Origin: CAADGU01 sp035444285
GTDB lineage: Bacteria > Chloroflexota > Anaerolineae > Promineifilales > Promineifilaceae
Assembly: GCA_035444285.1 (NCBI GenBank)
Contig: DAOMOK010000019.1
Coordinates: 85,281-149,280, forward strand
Length of the DNA: 64,000 nucleotides
Direction of reading: 5' to 3'
Below are positions 24,436 to 32,227 of the stretch, in pieces; the stretch's first letter is position 1, and each line of letters begins with the position of its first letter. The position numbers were made by a program, and so were the translations under genes. The notes under the pieces are model-generated. The model saw nothing but the letters and a program-made list of their open reading frames with translations. It was not told the DNA's origin and searched no databases.

Positions 24436-25050
24436 TCAGTTATCAAGTGGCCTGTCACACCAGGAGAGGCAATGCAGGCCAGACGGCCGTGTCTCGGCCA
24501 CCGTACAGGCAGTATAGGGAAATTCCTGACCGGCTAACGAAAAATCTACATTCGTCAGAATGGCGGGCAGCATCGCCATATACAGGCCGCCATGCGCCAC
24601 CAGCAACAATTTGCGGTCTGAACCCTGTCCCTCTTGCACCAATCCCTCGATAAAAGGGACAAAACGCGCCTGAATGTCTAGCCAACTTTCGCCGCCCGGC
24701 ATCTTGCTCTCCGGCTTGTGGTGGATAAACCAATCTTCCTGCACCTGCCGATGCAGTTCCCAACCGACCGGATCGCTTGTGCCCTCGTAAATGCCCACAC
24801 TCCATTCCCGCAGCGCCTCGGTAATTTCCAGCCGGGTGTGCAAACGCGCCGCCAAAATCTCGGCCGTTTGCACCGCCCGCATGACCGGGCTGGCATAAAC
24901 GGCGGTGAACGGCAGGCCCGATAATTTGCGCGCCAGCGTGTGCGCTTGGGCCACACCTCTTTCGGTCAGGGGATGTTTGAACCCACTGTTGGCAAACTCG
25001 TGCAGAAGATTGGCCGTGCTTTCACCGTGACGGACAAAGTAAAGTTGCAT
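24436..25050 (-). CDS. Histidine phosphatase (phosphoglycerate mutase-like)
   Basis: A 204-residue cytoplasmic phosphatase of the RHG superfamily. The phospho-accepting histidine is in FVRHGEST near residue 8, the second arginine in ASPVMRAVQTAE, and the second histidine in LLVAHGG near 155. The acidic donor lies in the EWSVGIYEG segment. The substrate is unknown (phosphosugar, cobalamin precursor or nucleotide are possible). It converges with the DMT transporter gene with only 3 bases between the stops. Confidence 0.9.
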   Translation of the reverse strand: MQLYFVRHGESTANLLHEFANSGFKHPLTERGVAQAHTLARKLSGLPFTAVYASPVMRAVQTAEILAARLHTRLEITEALREWSVGIYEGTSDPVGWELHRQVQEDWFIHHKPESKMPGGESWLDIQARFVPFIEGLVQEGQGSDRKLLLVAHGGLYMAMLPAILTNVDFSLAGQEFPYTACTVAETRPSGLHCLSWCDRPLDN

Positions 25051-25170
25051 ATTGGGATTTTAACCCAACCACCCATTTGCCCGTAACTTCGTTATAATTT
25101 CCGCCATTACCTACAGCAACTCTGCTCTGCTGCGGCCGGTCTCCGACCGTGCCGCTTTCGCAATTGAACC

Positions 25171-26373
25171 ATGACCGATATTTTTCCCTATGACGAATTA
25201 ACCTGGCCGGAGGTGGCGGCTTTGCCGCGTGATACGCCGCTGGTCATCCCGTTGGGTGAGGGGTATGACCTGGACAAAGTGACCGAAGCGTTGGCGCAGC
25301 CCGAACGCCTCGGCTTGCTGCCCGCCATTCCTTATGGCTGGCGCGGCAGCGGGCTGGCTGTGCCGGAACCGCTGCTCGGCCAGCTTGTGGCTAACCTGCT
25401 AGACAGCCTGCGTGACGATGGTTTCAGCCGCGTCTATGCTCTCACCCCGCAGGGGATTGACCTGGGCCTTGGCCCGCAGCGTCTTTCCCTCCCTCACCCT
25501 ACCGCTAATGGGCGAGGCGGGCGGGGCATAGGTATTGGTGAATTGCCGGGATATTACCCGCCCGCCTCGCCCCTACACCCCATCACCCCTACACCTGCTC
25601 ACCTGCTCATCCTCCCCATCGGTCACACCGAACAACATGGCTATCACCTGCCGCTGAACACGGACACGCTGATTATCGGGGCGATTGGGCAGGGCACGGC
25701 CGTGACCATTCCCGATCTCGCCACTTGCCTGCCCGTTTTCCCTTACGGCGTCAGCACCCATCGCGCTGCCTTTGCCGGGACGCTGAACTGCGGCGGTCGC
25801 GCGTTTGAGGATTTCTGGCTGGCGGTGGTGGATGTATTGGTGGGGCGCGGTTTTGATCGTTTCTACCTGATGAGTGGGCATGGCGGTAACTGTTCCTTCC
25901 TGGTGAATGTGGTCAAATATGCTGGGGAGCGCCACCGCCGGATTTTCTGCGCTACGGCCTGGCTGCACACCTCCGGCCATCTGGCTGCGCCGGTGGTGCA
26001 AGCCACCCGCCATTCGGCGCGGGGTGGTATGGGGCACGCCGGCGAACTGGAAACGGCCATGATTCTGCATCTGCGGCCTGACCTGGTGCATATGGAGCGG
26101 GTGGTGGATGAGACGGATTTTGTGAGCACCACCAGTTATTACATGGACTGGATTGAAGGCGGCGACCTGATCGCCAATCCACCCTGGGATGATGATACGA
26201 AGACGGGGGCGTATGGCGCGGGCAGTCTGGCTACCCCGGAAAACGGCAAACTATGGCTGGAAACAGGCATCGCCGAAAAGGTGGCCCATGTGCGCGAAAT
26301 TCACGAACAGCACGGCCGTCGCGAAGAGCGGCGGAACGCGGGCTATGGGTTGTGGGGCGGGGGTAGGCAGTGA
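25171..26373 (+). CDS. Creatininase-family amidohydrolase with in-frame palindrome insertion
   Basis: A 400-residue protein. Residues about 145-350 match the creatininase/MftE/FAPy deformylase family: LPIGHTEQHGYHLPLNTDT supplies metal ligands, followed by VFPYGVSTH, MSGHGGNCSF and GHAGELETA. The N-terminal about 105 residues (FPYDELTWPEVAALPRD start) also look like the family start. Between them lies a low-complexity stretch of glycine, proline and arginine, encoded by a hairpin repeat (see 25510-25572), that breaks the strand joining the two parts. No clear ribosome-binding site precedes the ATG, but a GCGGCCGGTC hairpin does (25132-25155). Confidence 0.82.
   Translation: MTDIFPYDELTWPEVAALPRDTPLVIPLGEGYDLDKVTEALAQPERLGLLPAIPYGWRGSGLAVPEPLLGQLVANLLDSLRDDGFSRVYALTPQGIDLGLGPQRLSLPHPTANGRGGRGIGIGELPGYYPPASPLHPITPTPAHLLILPIGHTEQHGYHLPLNTDTLIIGAIGQGTAVTIPDLATCLPVFPYGVSTHRAAFAGTLNCGGRAFEDFWLAVVDVLVGRGFDRFYLMSGHGGNCSFLVNVVKYAGERHRRIFCATAWLHTSGHLAAPVVQATRHSARGGMGHAGELETAMILHLRPDLVHMERVVDETDFVSTTSYYMDWIEGGDLIANPPWDDDTKTGAYGAGSLATPENGKLWLETGIAEKVAHVREIHEQHGRREERRNAGYGLWGGGRQ
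25510..25572. repeat. In-frame palindrome inside the creatininase-like gene
   Basis: GGGCGAGGCGGGCGGG (25510-25525) is matched perfectly by its complement at 25557-25572, and is followed by CCTACACC. The GCCTCGCCCCTAC segment is shared with the intergenic palindrome at 55153-55222, so a member of a mobile or spreading repeat family seems to sit inside this coding sequence without breaking the frame. Confidence 0.85.
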
Positions 26374-26386
26374 GCGGTTCAGTGAG

Positions 26387-26452
26387 CGGTTAGCAGTAAG
26401 CGGTTAGCAGTAAGCGGTTAGCAGTAAGCAGTTAGCAGTGGGCAATTAGCGG
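26387..26452. repeat. 14-bp tandem repeat
   Basis: CGGTTAGCAGTAAG is repeated three times exactly (26387-26428), then once with changes and once partially. Degenerate GTGAGCGGTTC units precede it. No spacers and no nearby replication genes are seen. It fills the gap between the creatininase-like gene and the next gene. Confidence 0.9.
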
Positions 26453-26495
26453 TGCGTTCGCCCTTCATAATTCATAATTCCTAATTCAAAAAACT

Positions 26496-27257
26496 ATGAA
26501 CCTGAAAGTTAACCGAAAAATTGTGAGCAAAGAGCCGAATGAGCGCGTGATCCGGGAAACGATGGCCGGGCTGCCACCGGGTAAAGGGGTGGCAGTGGAA
26601 CTGCGGCGGGGGCGAGGGGATGTTCTGTACGCCCAGGGACGGCCGTCCACCGGCTACCGGCTGACCTGGCAAGACCCACTTGGAAACACGCAGTTCAGCC
26701 GCCGCAGTGATGTGGATGGGGACACGGCCGTGCTCACCCTCACCCTCTATGCCCAATCCGACCCCGACTGGCAGGGGCTGGCCGACTGGCTGCCGCCCAA
26801 CGTCTACCGCTATCACAGCACCAATCCTGTTTTGAATGCCCTCGGTAGTATGCCGCCCGGTTTAGGAGCGCTGCTGATTTTTGGCACGGCCTTTTTCTTT
26901 TTTGCGGTGTATGCCCTGCTCACCAATGCGCCCGGCGTAGGACTGCAAGAGGTTCTGCTTGGTTTTGTGGCGATCGGGATGCTGGCGGCTTATATCCAGT
27001 ACATTGAGTTCTTTTTCAGCGCCATACGGCCGTGGCTGGCACGATGGATGGGGGCGCTATTAGGGGTGCAAATAAACGAAGATCAGTCCGACGCCCGTTG
27101 GTTTGGCGGGGCGGGTGCGGGTACATGGGATGCCAAAGGCGGCAGCGCCATCAACCGCCTGCTGCTGCACATCATTGACATTGTGGTGTTGGTGGTGGGT
27201 TTGATCGGCCCTGTCGCCGTCGTCAGTATTGGCGCCTTTCTCATCTTTGATCGGTAA
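26496..27257 (+). CDS. Hypothetical integral membrane protein
   Basis: A 253-residue protein I do not recognise. The first 110 residues are soluble and mixed-charge. Hydrophobic segments follow at about 122-145, 150-175 and 226-250, with an intervening glycine-rich loop (GGAGAGTWDAKGG). The short gap to the 14-bp repeat and the creatininase-like gene allows co-transcription but there is no direct evidence. Two ACGGCCGT octamers are read as R-P and Thr-Ala-Val. Confidence 0.6.
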   Translation: MNLKVNRKIVSKEPNERVIRETMAGLPPGKGVAVELRRGRGDVLYAQGRPSTGYRLTWQDPLGNTQFSRRSDVDGDTAVLTLTLYAQSDPDWQGLADWLPPNVYRYHSTNPVLNALGSMPPGLGALLIFGTAFFFFAVYALLTNAPGVGLQEVLLGFVAIGMLAAYIQYIEFFFSAIRPWLARWMGALLGVQINEDQSDARWFGGAGAGTWDAKGGSAINRLLLHIIDIVVLVVGLIGPVAVVSIGAFLIFDR

Positions 27258-27279
27258 ATGATACGCCTTTGAGCTGCCG

Positions 27280-27316
27280 CCAGACATCCGATTTTTCCAA
27301 AAAATCGGATGTCTGG
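27280..27316. terminator. Hairpin between convergent genes, CCAGACATCCGATTTTT family
   Basis: Seventeen-base arms CCAGACATCCGATTTTT and AAAAATCGGATGTCTGG are separated by CCA. It lies between two convergent genes and carries A/T runs inside the stem, so it could work as a terminator in both directions. It is the second copy of the family seen at 18878-18905. Confidence 0.7.
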
Positions 27317-27363
27317 CAGGGGTGGCGTGGTGGGAAACCGGCCACAGCAAGTATGGACGGCCG

Positions 27364-28542
27364 TTACCGTACTGCCGGTCGTTGTGTGGGCAGTTCCGTC
27401 ATTATAGCCGGGTGTACGGCCGTGCCGTGGACGCCTGCACGCTGCCAGGCTTTCTCCAACTCTTCCCGTTTGCGGCTAATGCGCCGGGTGATGGCCTGGA
27501 ACTGCTGCTCGGAAGCGCGCAGGTACTCTTGCTGCAAACGGTCGGCGATGGCGTCCAGATTAATGCCCAATTCTTCTACGCGCTGCAAATGGCTTTCAGC
27601 CTGCTCCGGCCAGGCGGCCACGTGCGATTCAACACGGCCGTGTGTCAGAAATGCAGCCAACGTGTCCAGCGAAAAGGTGGTGACGGTATTTGGGCAAATC
27701 AAGTCTTCAATGTAGTAAGTGTCGGCATAGGCCGGGTTGCGCGGTGTAGTGCGGCTCCATTTGGGGCGCAAGATGCGCCCGCCGCGCCGGGCCACTTTTT
27801 CCCAGCGGGGACCGCTGAAGATGGATTGGCAACGGCCGACTAATTGCCTGGCCTGGGCCACGGCCGTGCGCCCCATGAGGTCCCGTTCCCCTTTTTCCGC
27901 CAGCAGCGGGTCTACCGCCTCATCAATCGCCGATACCGAAAACGAGACGACCGACGTGGGCGTAAAACGCCATACGCTGTGTGTATCCAGAAACACCTCC
28001 AGCCCATCAATATACGCCTGAGCTACCCGCTCATACACATCCACTGAAAAGACGTGGGTGATATTCAGACTCACCCCATCCCGCGTCAACGTTTTCACGG
28101 CCTCAATGCCGGCGGGAGTTGCCGGCACTTCCACCATCACATTGGCCCGGTTGATTTGCGCTTCCAGATGGCGCACCTCGGCTACTGTGTTGATGGCGTC
28201 GTGCATCAGCACCGGGTCCAGTTCCAGACTCACATAACCATCCAGGCCATGACTTTCCTGGTAAATGGTGTGCATGTAATCGGCTGCTACCTGCACATCA
28301 GAGATGATGAGGGCGCGATGGATGGCGGGGGCGGGCGTTCCGGCTGTTACCTGTTCCCAAATGGCTTCGTCATAATCGGCTTCGGCGGCGATGGTGGCTT
28401 CAAAGTTGGCGGCATTGGCGGTGAGACCTTGAATGCCTTCGGCGACGCGGGCGCGCAGGTCGCCGGACTGTAAAAAGGAACGACGCATATAATTGAGCCA
28501 GGTGGATTGCCCCAGCTCATGTAACTCTTGCAACCTGTTCAT
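27364..28542 (-). CDS. Transaldolase-like protein lacking the Schiff-base lysine
   Basis: A 392-residue protein related to actinobacterial-type transaldolases over most of its length: LQELHELGQSTWLNYMRR start, GLTANAANFEATI, SLELDPVLMHD and YADTYYIEDLICPNTVTTF near the end. However, the active-site strand that in true enzymes reads I-K-x-P-A-T is VEVPAT here, with glutamate 138 (codon 28131-28129) where the Schiff-base lysine belongs, and the SFFVSRVD phosphate-binding segment is SFSVSAID. Classical transaldolase activity is therefore unlikely. AAGGAGG gives a strong ribosome-binding site, so the gene is still expressed-looking. It stands alone. Confidence 0.82.
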   Translation of the reverse strand: MNRLQELHELGQSTWLNYMRRSFLQSGDLRARVAEGIQGLTANAANFEATIAAEADYDEAIWEQVTAGTPAPAIHRALIISDVQVAADYMHTIYQESHGLDGYVSLELDPVLMHDAINTVAEVRHLEAQINRANVMVEVPATPAGIEAVKTLTRDGVSLNITHVFSVDVYERVAQAYIDGLEVFLDTHSVWRFTPTSVVSFSVSAIDEAVDPLLAEKGERDLMGRTAVAQARQLVGRCQSIFSGPRWEKVARRGGRILRPKWSRTTPRNPAYADTYYIEDLICPNTVTTFSLDTLAAFLTHGRVESHVAAWPEQAESHLQRVEELGINLDAIADRLQQEYLRASEQQFQAITRRISRKREELEKAWQRAGVHGTAVHPAIMTELPTQRPAVR

Positions 28543-28559
28543 TTTTCCTCCTTAAAGAG

Positions 28560-28620
28560 GTAATTGGGTAATAGTGTAATTGTGTAATTGGAAATGGTAA
28601 TTACGCAGTTACCCAATTAC
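28560..28620. repeat. Imperfect inverted repeat, GTAATTGGGTAA
   Basis: GTAATTGGGTAA at 28560-28571 faces TTACCCAATTAC at 28609-28620, with further partial pairing inside. It lies just upstream of the transaldolase-like start. Confidence 0.75.
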
Positions 28621-28733
28621 TCAATAACAAGTCTGTGGCTGTGATGCACGGTGCGGGGTTATTTGAAGGCGGCTCGCCTGTTGGCAGTATACAATATTTG
28701 GGGGGCGTTTGATAGAGAGAAACGTCGCTTGTT

Positions 28734-28767
28734 AGACATGACAGGCTGCCAAAAACCTGTTATGTCT
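28734..28767. terminator. ACATGACAGG hairpin at a gene end
   Basis: AGACATGACAGG pairs with CCTGTTATGTCT across 10 bases that include an A run. The right arm overlaps the stop codon of the nitrilase gene. The core is shared with the hairpin after the feo operon at 11649-11682. Confidence 0.65.
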
Positions 28768-29494
28768 GCGTCTGATTGGTAACGAGTTCCTGGGTATCAG
28801 TGTCGAAAATGACGATTCCTTCGCGTGTGTCATCTAGCTGCCCCACCAGCGCCCCTTGATCATTCCAGACCGCCGATTTTCCGGCGCATAGGTCGCCATC
28901 AGCCAGACCCATGCTGTTAGCCATGAAAACGGTCATGCTGTATTGGCTGGCAATGTGGGATAGGCGGGGCACGGCCGTGTCCAACCCCCGCGCATACTTG
29001 GCCACACTGGCTACATAAATCGTTGCCCCGTTTTCAAGGGCGTTCGCCGCATGGGCAGGCACGGACAATTCATAACAAATCGCCAGCGCCAGATTGCTCT
29101 TGTCGCCGATTAAACCCACCGTGCTTTGGCCACTGACAAAATAGGGTTCTTCGTCGGGGTGAAGATACTTCTTGGCATACAACTGCCGGGGCTGGCCTGG
29201 CTGGAAAAGTACCAGGCCAATGCAGATACCGCCCGCCTGCCTGATGGGCGCGCCCACGCCAATGGTGAGCTGGTGGGCATCAGCGCGTTGTTGGAATGGG
29301 TGGAGACGGCCGTCATCCACATCCATTGCCAACTCTTTGGCCAGCGTTGGTTCATACCCCGTCAGCGACAGTTCGGGGAAGATGATGAGGTCCGGGTGGT
29401 GGGGTACGGCCGTGGCAATCAACCGCAAATGCCGTGCCACATTCCCCTGCACATCACCCGCCACCGGTCTCGTCTGCGCCATACAAATCTTCAT
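28760..29494 (-). CDS. Carbon-nitrogen hydrolase (nitrilase superfamily)
   Basis: A 244-residue amidase-type nitrilase homologue. The catalytic set is complete: glutamate in FPELSLTGYEP (about 41), lysine in YAKKYLHPDEE (about 108) and cysteine in AICYELSVP (about 140). Such enzymes hydrolyse amides or N-carbamoyl compounds in the cytoplasm. The substrate is not evident. Only a weak AGGGA precedes the ATG. Its last codons are provided by the hairpin at 28734-28767. Confidence 0.9.
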   Translation of the reverse strand: MKICMAQTRPVAGDVQGNVARHLRLIATAVPHHPDLIIFPELSLTGYEPTLAKELAMDVDDGRLHPFQQRADAHQLTIGVGAPIRQAGGICIGLVLFQPGQPRQLYAKKYLHPDEEPYFVSGQSTVGLIGDKSNLALAICYELSVPAHAANALENGATIYVASVAKYARGLDTAVPRLSHIASQYSMTVFMANSMGLADGDLCAGKSAVWNDQGALVGQLDDTREGIVIFDTDTQELVTNQTQT

Positions 29495-29540
29495 CTGGTT
29501 CCCTGCTTAAATCGCCCCTGACGGTAAGTGTAAGCAACGA

Positions 29541-29575
29541 CATATCCGCCGTCCGCTTCACGGCGTGTTGGGCAG
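29541..29575 (-). repeat. attC-like half site downstream of a nucleotidyltransferase gene
   Basis: On the minus strand the sequence runs GCCCAAC, about 7 bases, then TGAAGCGGACGGCGG. This resembles the first half of integron attC sites (RYYYAAC core followed by an AGCGGAC-type arm). The second half with GTTRRRY is not present; the nitrilase gene begins instead. It may be a remnant cassette site or a dispersed Chloroflexota repeat. Confidence 0.35.
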
Positions 29576-29633
29576 CCGTTGGGTAGCCACCCACTAATCA
29601 CACTTCCTGACGAGCACATCTGGCAGTGTACCT

Positions 29634-30152
29634 TCATAGCCGGAGCCGGGACAGGTGTGTGAAGTCGGCACGATCCTTCGCAGCGTCTTCCAGATCGTCA
29701 CGAGGGGTTGACTTACCATCGAGCAGGGATGCAAATCCCATCAGACGCGACTGCACTCCGTGTAACTCACCAACATCGTCTGCCAGGGCATCCTTTCCAG
29801 GCCACACGACCGCCCCAGACCGCAAAGGGATGGATGCAAGTCCGTCGTCACCGCGAACCAGATACGTTAGCTCAAGACGGACCCCGCCACGCTCAAATCC
29901 TGTGCCTCCGTCTTCATCGTCAGATGGAGCATGACGCCAGCCGTAAATCAGAAGTAAATTTGTAATCTGCGGAACGTCCACGAACCACACGGCCAGGTCT
30001 ACATCGTCATGCGGCCTCGTTACCGATCCAACGTAAAAGTCAACTGCCCAGCCGCCGAACAACCAGTAGTCAATACCCGCCTTCTGCAAACTTTCGCTCA
30101 CTTCGGCAAGTGCAGACAACTGTAGCAATGCTTGCTCTTCAATCACATTCAT
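29634..30152 (-). CDS. Nucleotidyltransferase-fold protein (lincosamide NTase-like)
   Basis: A 172-residue protein with the antibiotic-type nucleotidyltransferase core: YWLFGGWAVDFYVG, then TRPHDDVDLAVW with the two metal-binding aspartates, then VRLELTYLV with the third acidic residue. Close families adenylylate lincosamides or aminoglycosides; the real substrate is unknown. The ATG at 30152 is preferred over an upstream TTG. GTTGGGC stands 6 bases before the ATG and GCCCAAC lies after the stop, an arrangement recalling an integron cassette. Confidence 0.75.
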   Translation of the reverse strand: MNVIEEQALLQLSALAEVSESLQKAGIDYWLFGGWAVDFYVGSVTRPHDDVDLAVWFVDVPQITNLLLIYGWRHAPSDDEDGGTGFERGGVRLELTYLVRGDDGLASIPLRSGAVVWPGKDALADDVGELHGVQSRLMGFASLLDGKSTPRDDLEDAAKDRADFTHLSRLRL

Positions 30153-30265
30153 CTTACTGCCCAACTATTTGACAAACCGACTCGTTACACAACAAATCAT
30201 CATCAGTTCATTGTACGCCAATCATGAAAGTCCGGTCAAAGTAGCCAGGAGACACAGGTGGCTGT

Positions 30266-30664
30266 TTATATAAAAACGGCCGGAGAAACATGAAAACGTC
30301 GCGCCAGTTCTCGAATTTGCCTGACGTTTAGCTCCCGTTTGCCATTAAGAACTTCCGAAACCACTCCCTGTGACCCCACTTCCGGCAAGTCACTTTGCCG
30401 CAAGTGATGTTCCTCCATCAGGTATTGCAGCACCTCCGCGCCGCTCACTACTGGCATGGGGTAGTGCTTCTCCTCATAAAGCTGAATGATAGCTCCTAAC
30501 GTATCTAAAAATTCATAAAGCGGGTGAACTTCATCGTCACCTACTTCATCAATCAACTCATTAAGCCGTACAACCGCCTGGTGATACTCTACCTCATTAC
30601 GAATAGACAGATAAGGGCCAACCACTGTCCAATGTGGTTGGATTTCCTGAATCATTTTAGTCAT
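30266..30664 (-). CDS. higA: HigA-type antitoxin with HTH domain
   Basis: A 132-residue protein of the long HigA type: an N-terminal half (to about 75) with EYHQAVVRLNELIDEVG, then an HTH near VLQYLMEEHHLRQSDLPEVG and SQGVVSEVLNGKRELNVRQI. It should bind the HigB toxin and repress the shared promoter. The ATG at 30664 overlaps the higB stop as ATGA; an ATG three codons upstream is also possible. Confidence 0.88.
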   Translation of the reverse strand: MTKMIQEIQPHWTVVGPYLSIRNEVEYHQAVVRLNELIDEVGDDEVHPLYEFLDTLGAIIQLYEEKHYPMPVVSGAEVLQYLMEEHHLRQSDLPEVGSQGVVSEVLNGKRELNVRQIRELARRFHVSPAVFI

Positions 30665-30948
30665 TCTCTCCATGCTCCTCTGTTGTATTCAGCATGTGTC
30701 AGTACATGGCGGATGTACACCTTATTGCGGTTGAAATGGATGGAGGCGATGAGCCGATATTTGGTGCCGCTAATGTTCAACACAACTAAATTGCCAACCT
30801 TGTCCGCCGAAGGGAAGGTAAGGCGTAACTCATTTATGCTGGTAAAGTCGTTTTGCTCCATAATTTTGTACCAACCTGACAATGAAGGCTGGCTATCTGG
30901 ATGTTGTATCCAAAATTGTTGGAGCGCCCTCCGTGAGATGATGTGCAT
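30661..30948 (-). CDS. higB: HigB-type mRNA interferase toxin
   Basis: A 95-residue RelE-superfamily toxin that cleaves mRNA on the ribosome. The family pattern is clear: MHIISRRALQQFWIQHPDS at the start, LRLTFPSADKVGN, FNISGTKYRL-like VVLNISGTKYRLI, and the C-terminal VYIRHVLTHAEYNRGAW with conserved histidine and tyrosine. It lies directly upstream of higA, the usual toxin-first order for this system. Confidence 0.92.
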   Translation of the reverse strand: MHIISRRALQQFWIQHPDSQPSLSGWYKIMEQNDFTSINELRLTFPSADKVGNLVVLNISGTKYRLIASIHFNRNKVYIRHVLTHAEYNRGAWRE

Positions 30949-31048
30949 AGGCAGAATTTATCTCAAAACGAGATATAGGGCAACGTGTGTAGAGACAGCG
31001 ATACCCACTAAAAACACGACAACTATTCTCAAACATCCAGAACGGCCG

Positions 31049-32092
31049 TTACCACCGAAACTGATGCGGTCCCCACGTCACCCAGGCAAAACCATCATAC
31101 CCATAATACGGCACAATTGCCCGTCCTGGCGGCGCAACCTGGTCAATTTGTTCCAGCTCTTCAGCCGAAAATTGGATGGCAAGGGCTGGTAAGGCGTCTT
31201 CTAAATGCTGCTGGCGACGTGGCCCAATGATGGGGCTGGTGATGCCTGGCTGCTGCGCACACCAGGCCAGCGCCAGTTGATAAGGCGTGCAGCCCTTCTC
31301 TGCGCTCAGCGCCAGCACCACATCCAACACCGCAAAAGCCGCCTCCGTATAGTGCATCTCCTTCGCCCGTGTCCAAAATGCATCGAAACGGGAATCGGTC
31401 GGGGACGGCCGTCCCCGCTCATACTTGCCGCTGAGGAAACCACCCGCCGTTGGCGAATAGGGGTTGATGGCAATCCCATACGTTTGCGCCATGGGGATCA
31501 ATTCCCGCTCGGCCCGCCTGTCCAGCATATGATAAGACGGCTGCTCACTCACAAAACGATTCAGGCCATACTCCTTGGCCACCCACAGCGACTCCACCAT
31601 TTGCCAGGCCGCAAACGTACTCGTGCCGATATACCTCACCTTGCCCGCCCGCACCAGATCGTCCAGCGCCCGCAGCGTCTCATCAATGGGCACCTCGTTC
31701 GACGGATGATGTAGCTGGTACAGATCAATATAATCCGTTTGCAGCCGCCGCAGCGACGCTTCACACTGCGCAATCAGATGACGGCGGCTGCTGCCCATCG
31801 CGTTGGGGTCATCGGACATAGGGAAATACGCTTTAGTTGCCAGCACCACCCGCTCCCGCTGCCCTTGCAGCGCCTTGCCCACAATCTCTTCGCTGCGCCC
31901 CCGCCCAAAGCTGAAATTGGCCGGATCATGCCCATACACATTGGCCGTATCTATAAAATTGATACCCGCCGCCAATGCCGCCTGAATAATTTTGATGGAT
32001 TCCGCTTCATCCGTGCGCCCGCCAAAATTCATGCAGCCCAGACAAAACTGGCTGACTTTGACGCCGGTGCGTCCCAGACTTTTATATTCCAT
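31049..32092 (-). CDS. Aldo/keto reductase
   Basis: A 347-residue NADPH-dependent oxidoreductase. The catalytic tetrad is present: aspartate and tyrosine in FIDTANVYG (about 48-53), lysine in LATKAYF and histidine in YQLHHPS. The IIGPRRQQHLEDAL stretch binds the cofactor phosphate. Close relatives are the YghZ/GPR and L-glyceraldehyde reductase-type AKRs. AAGGAG lies 10 bases before the ATG. Confidence 0.93.
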   Translation of the reverse strand: MEYKSLGRTGVKVSQFCLGCMNFGGRTDEAESIKIIQAALAAGINFIDTANVYGHDPANFSFGRGRSEEIVGKALQGQRERVVLATKAYFPMSDDPNAMGSSRRHLIAQCEASLRRLQTDYIDLYQLHHPSNEVPIDETLRALDDLVRAGKVRYIGTSTFAAWQMVESLWVAKEYGLNRFVSEQPSYHMLDRRAERELIPMAQTYGIAINPYSPTAGGFLSGKYERGRPSPTDSRFDAFWTRAKEMHYTEAAFAVLDVVLALSAEKGCTPYQLALAWCAQQPGITSPIIGPRRQQHLEDALPALAIQFSAEELEQIDQVAPPGRAIVPYYGYDGFAWVTWGPHQFRW

Positions 32093-32227
32093 CCTGTCAC
32101 ACTCCTTGAGAAACTATTTAACAGGTATGGCAAGCCGGACAGTTTTGGCAAGCCCAACTGCCTTTCGTTATACGTGGCATGGTGAAGTAAAATTGACGGC
32201 CGTATTTGACGAAGCAGGGTGGTGAAT

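Noticed and set aside
26387..26452. Iterons of a replication origin
   Set aside because: No dnaA, repA or other replication gene nearby; looks like a simple 14-bp tandem repeat.
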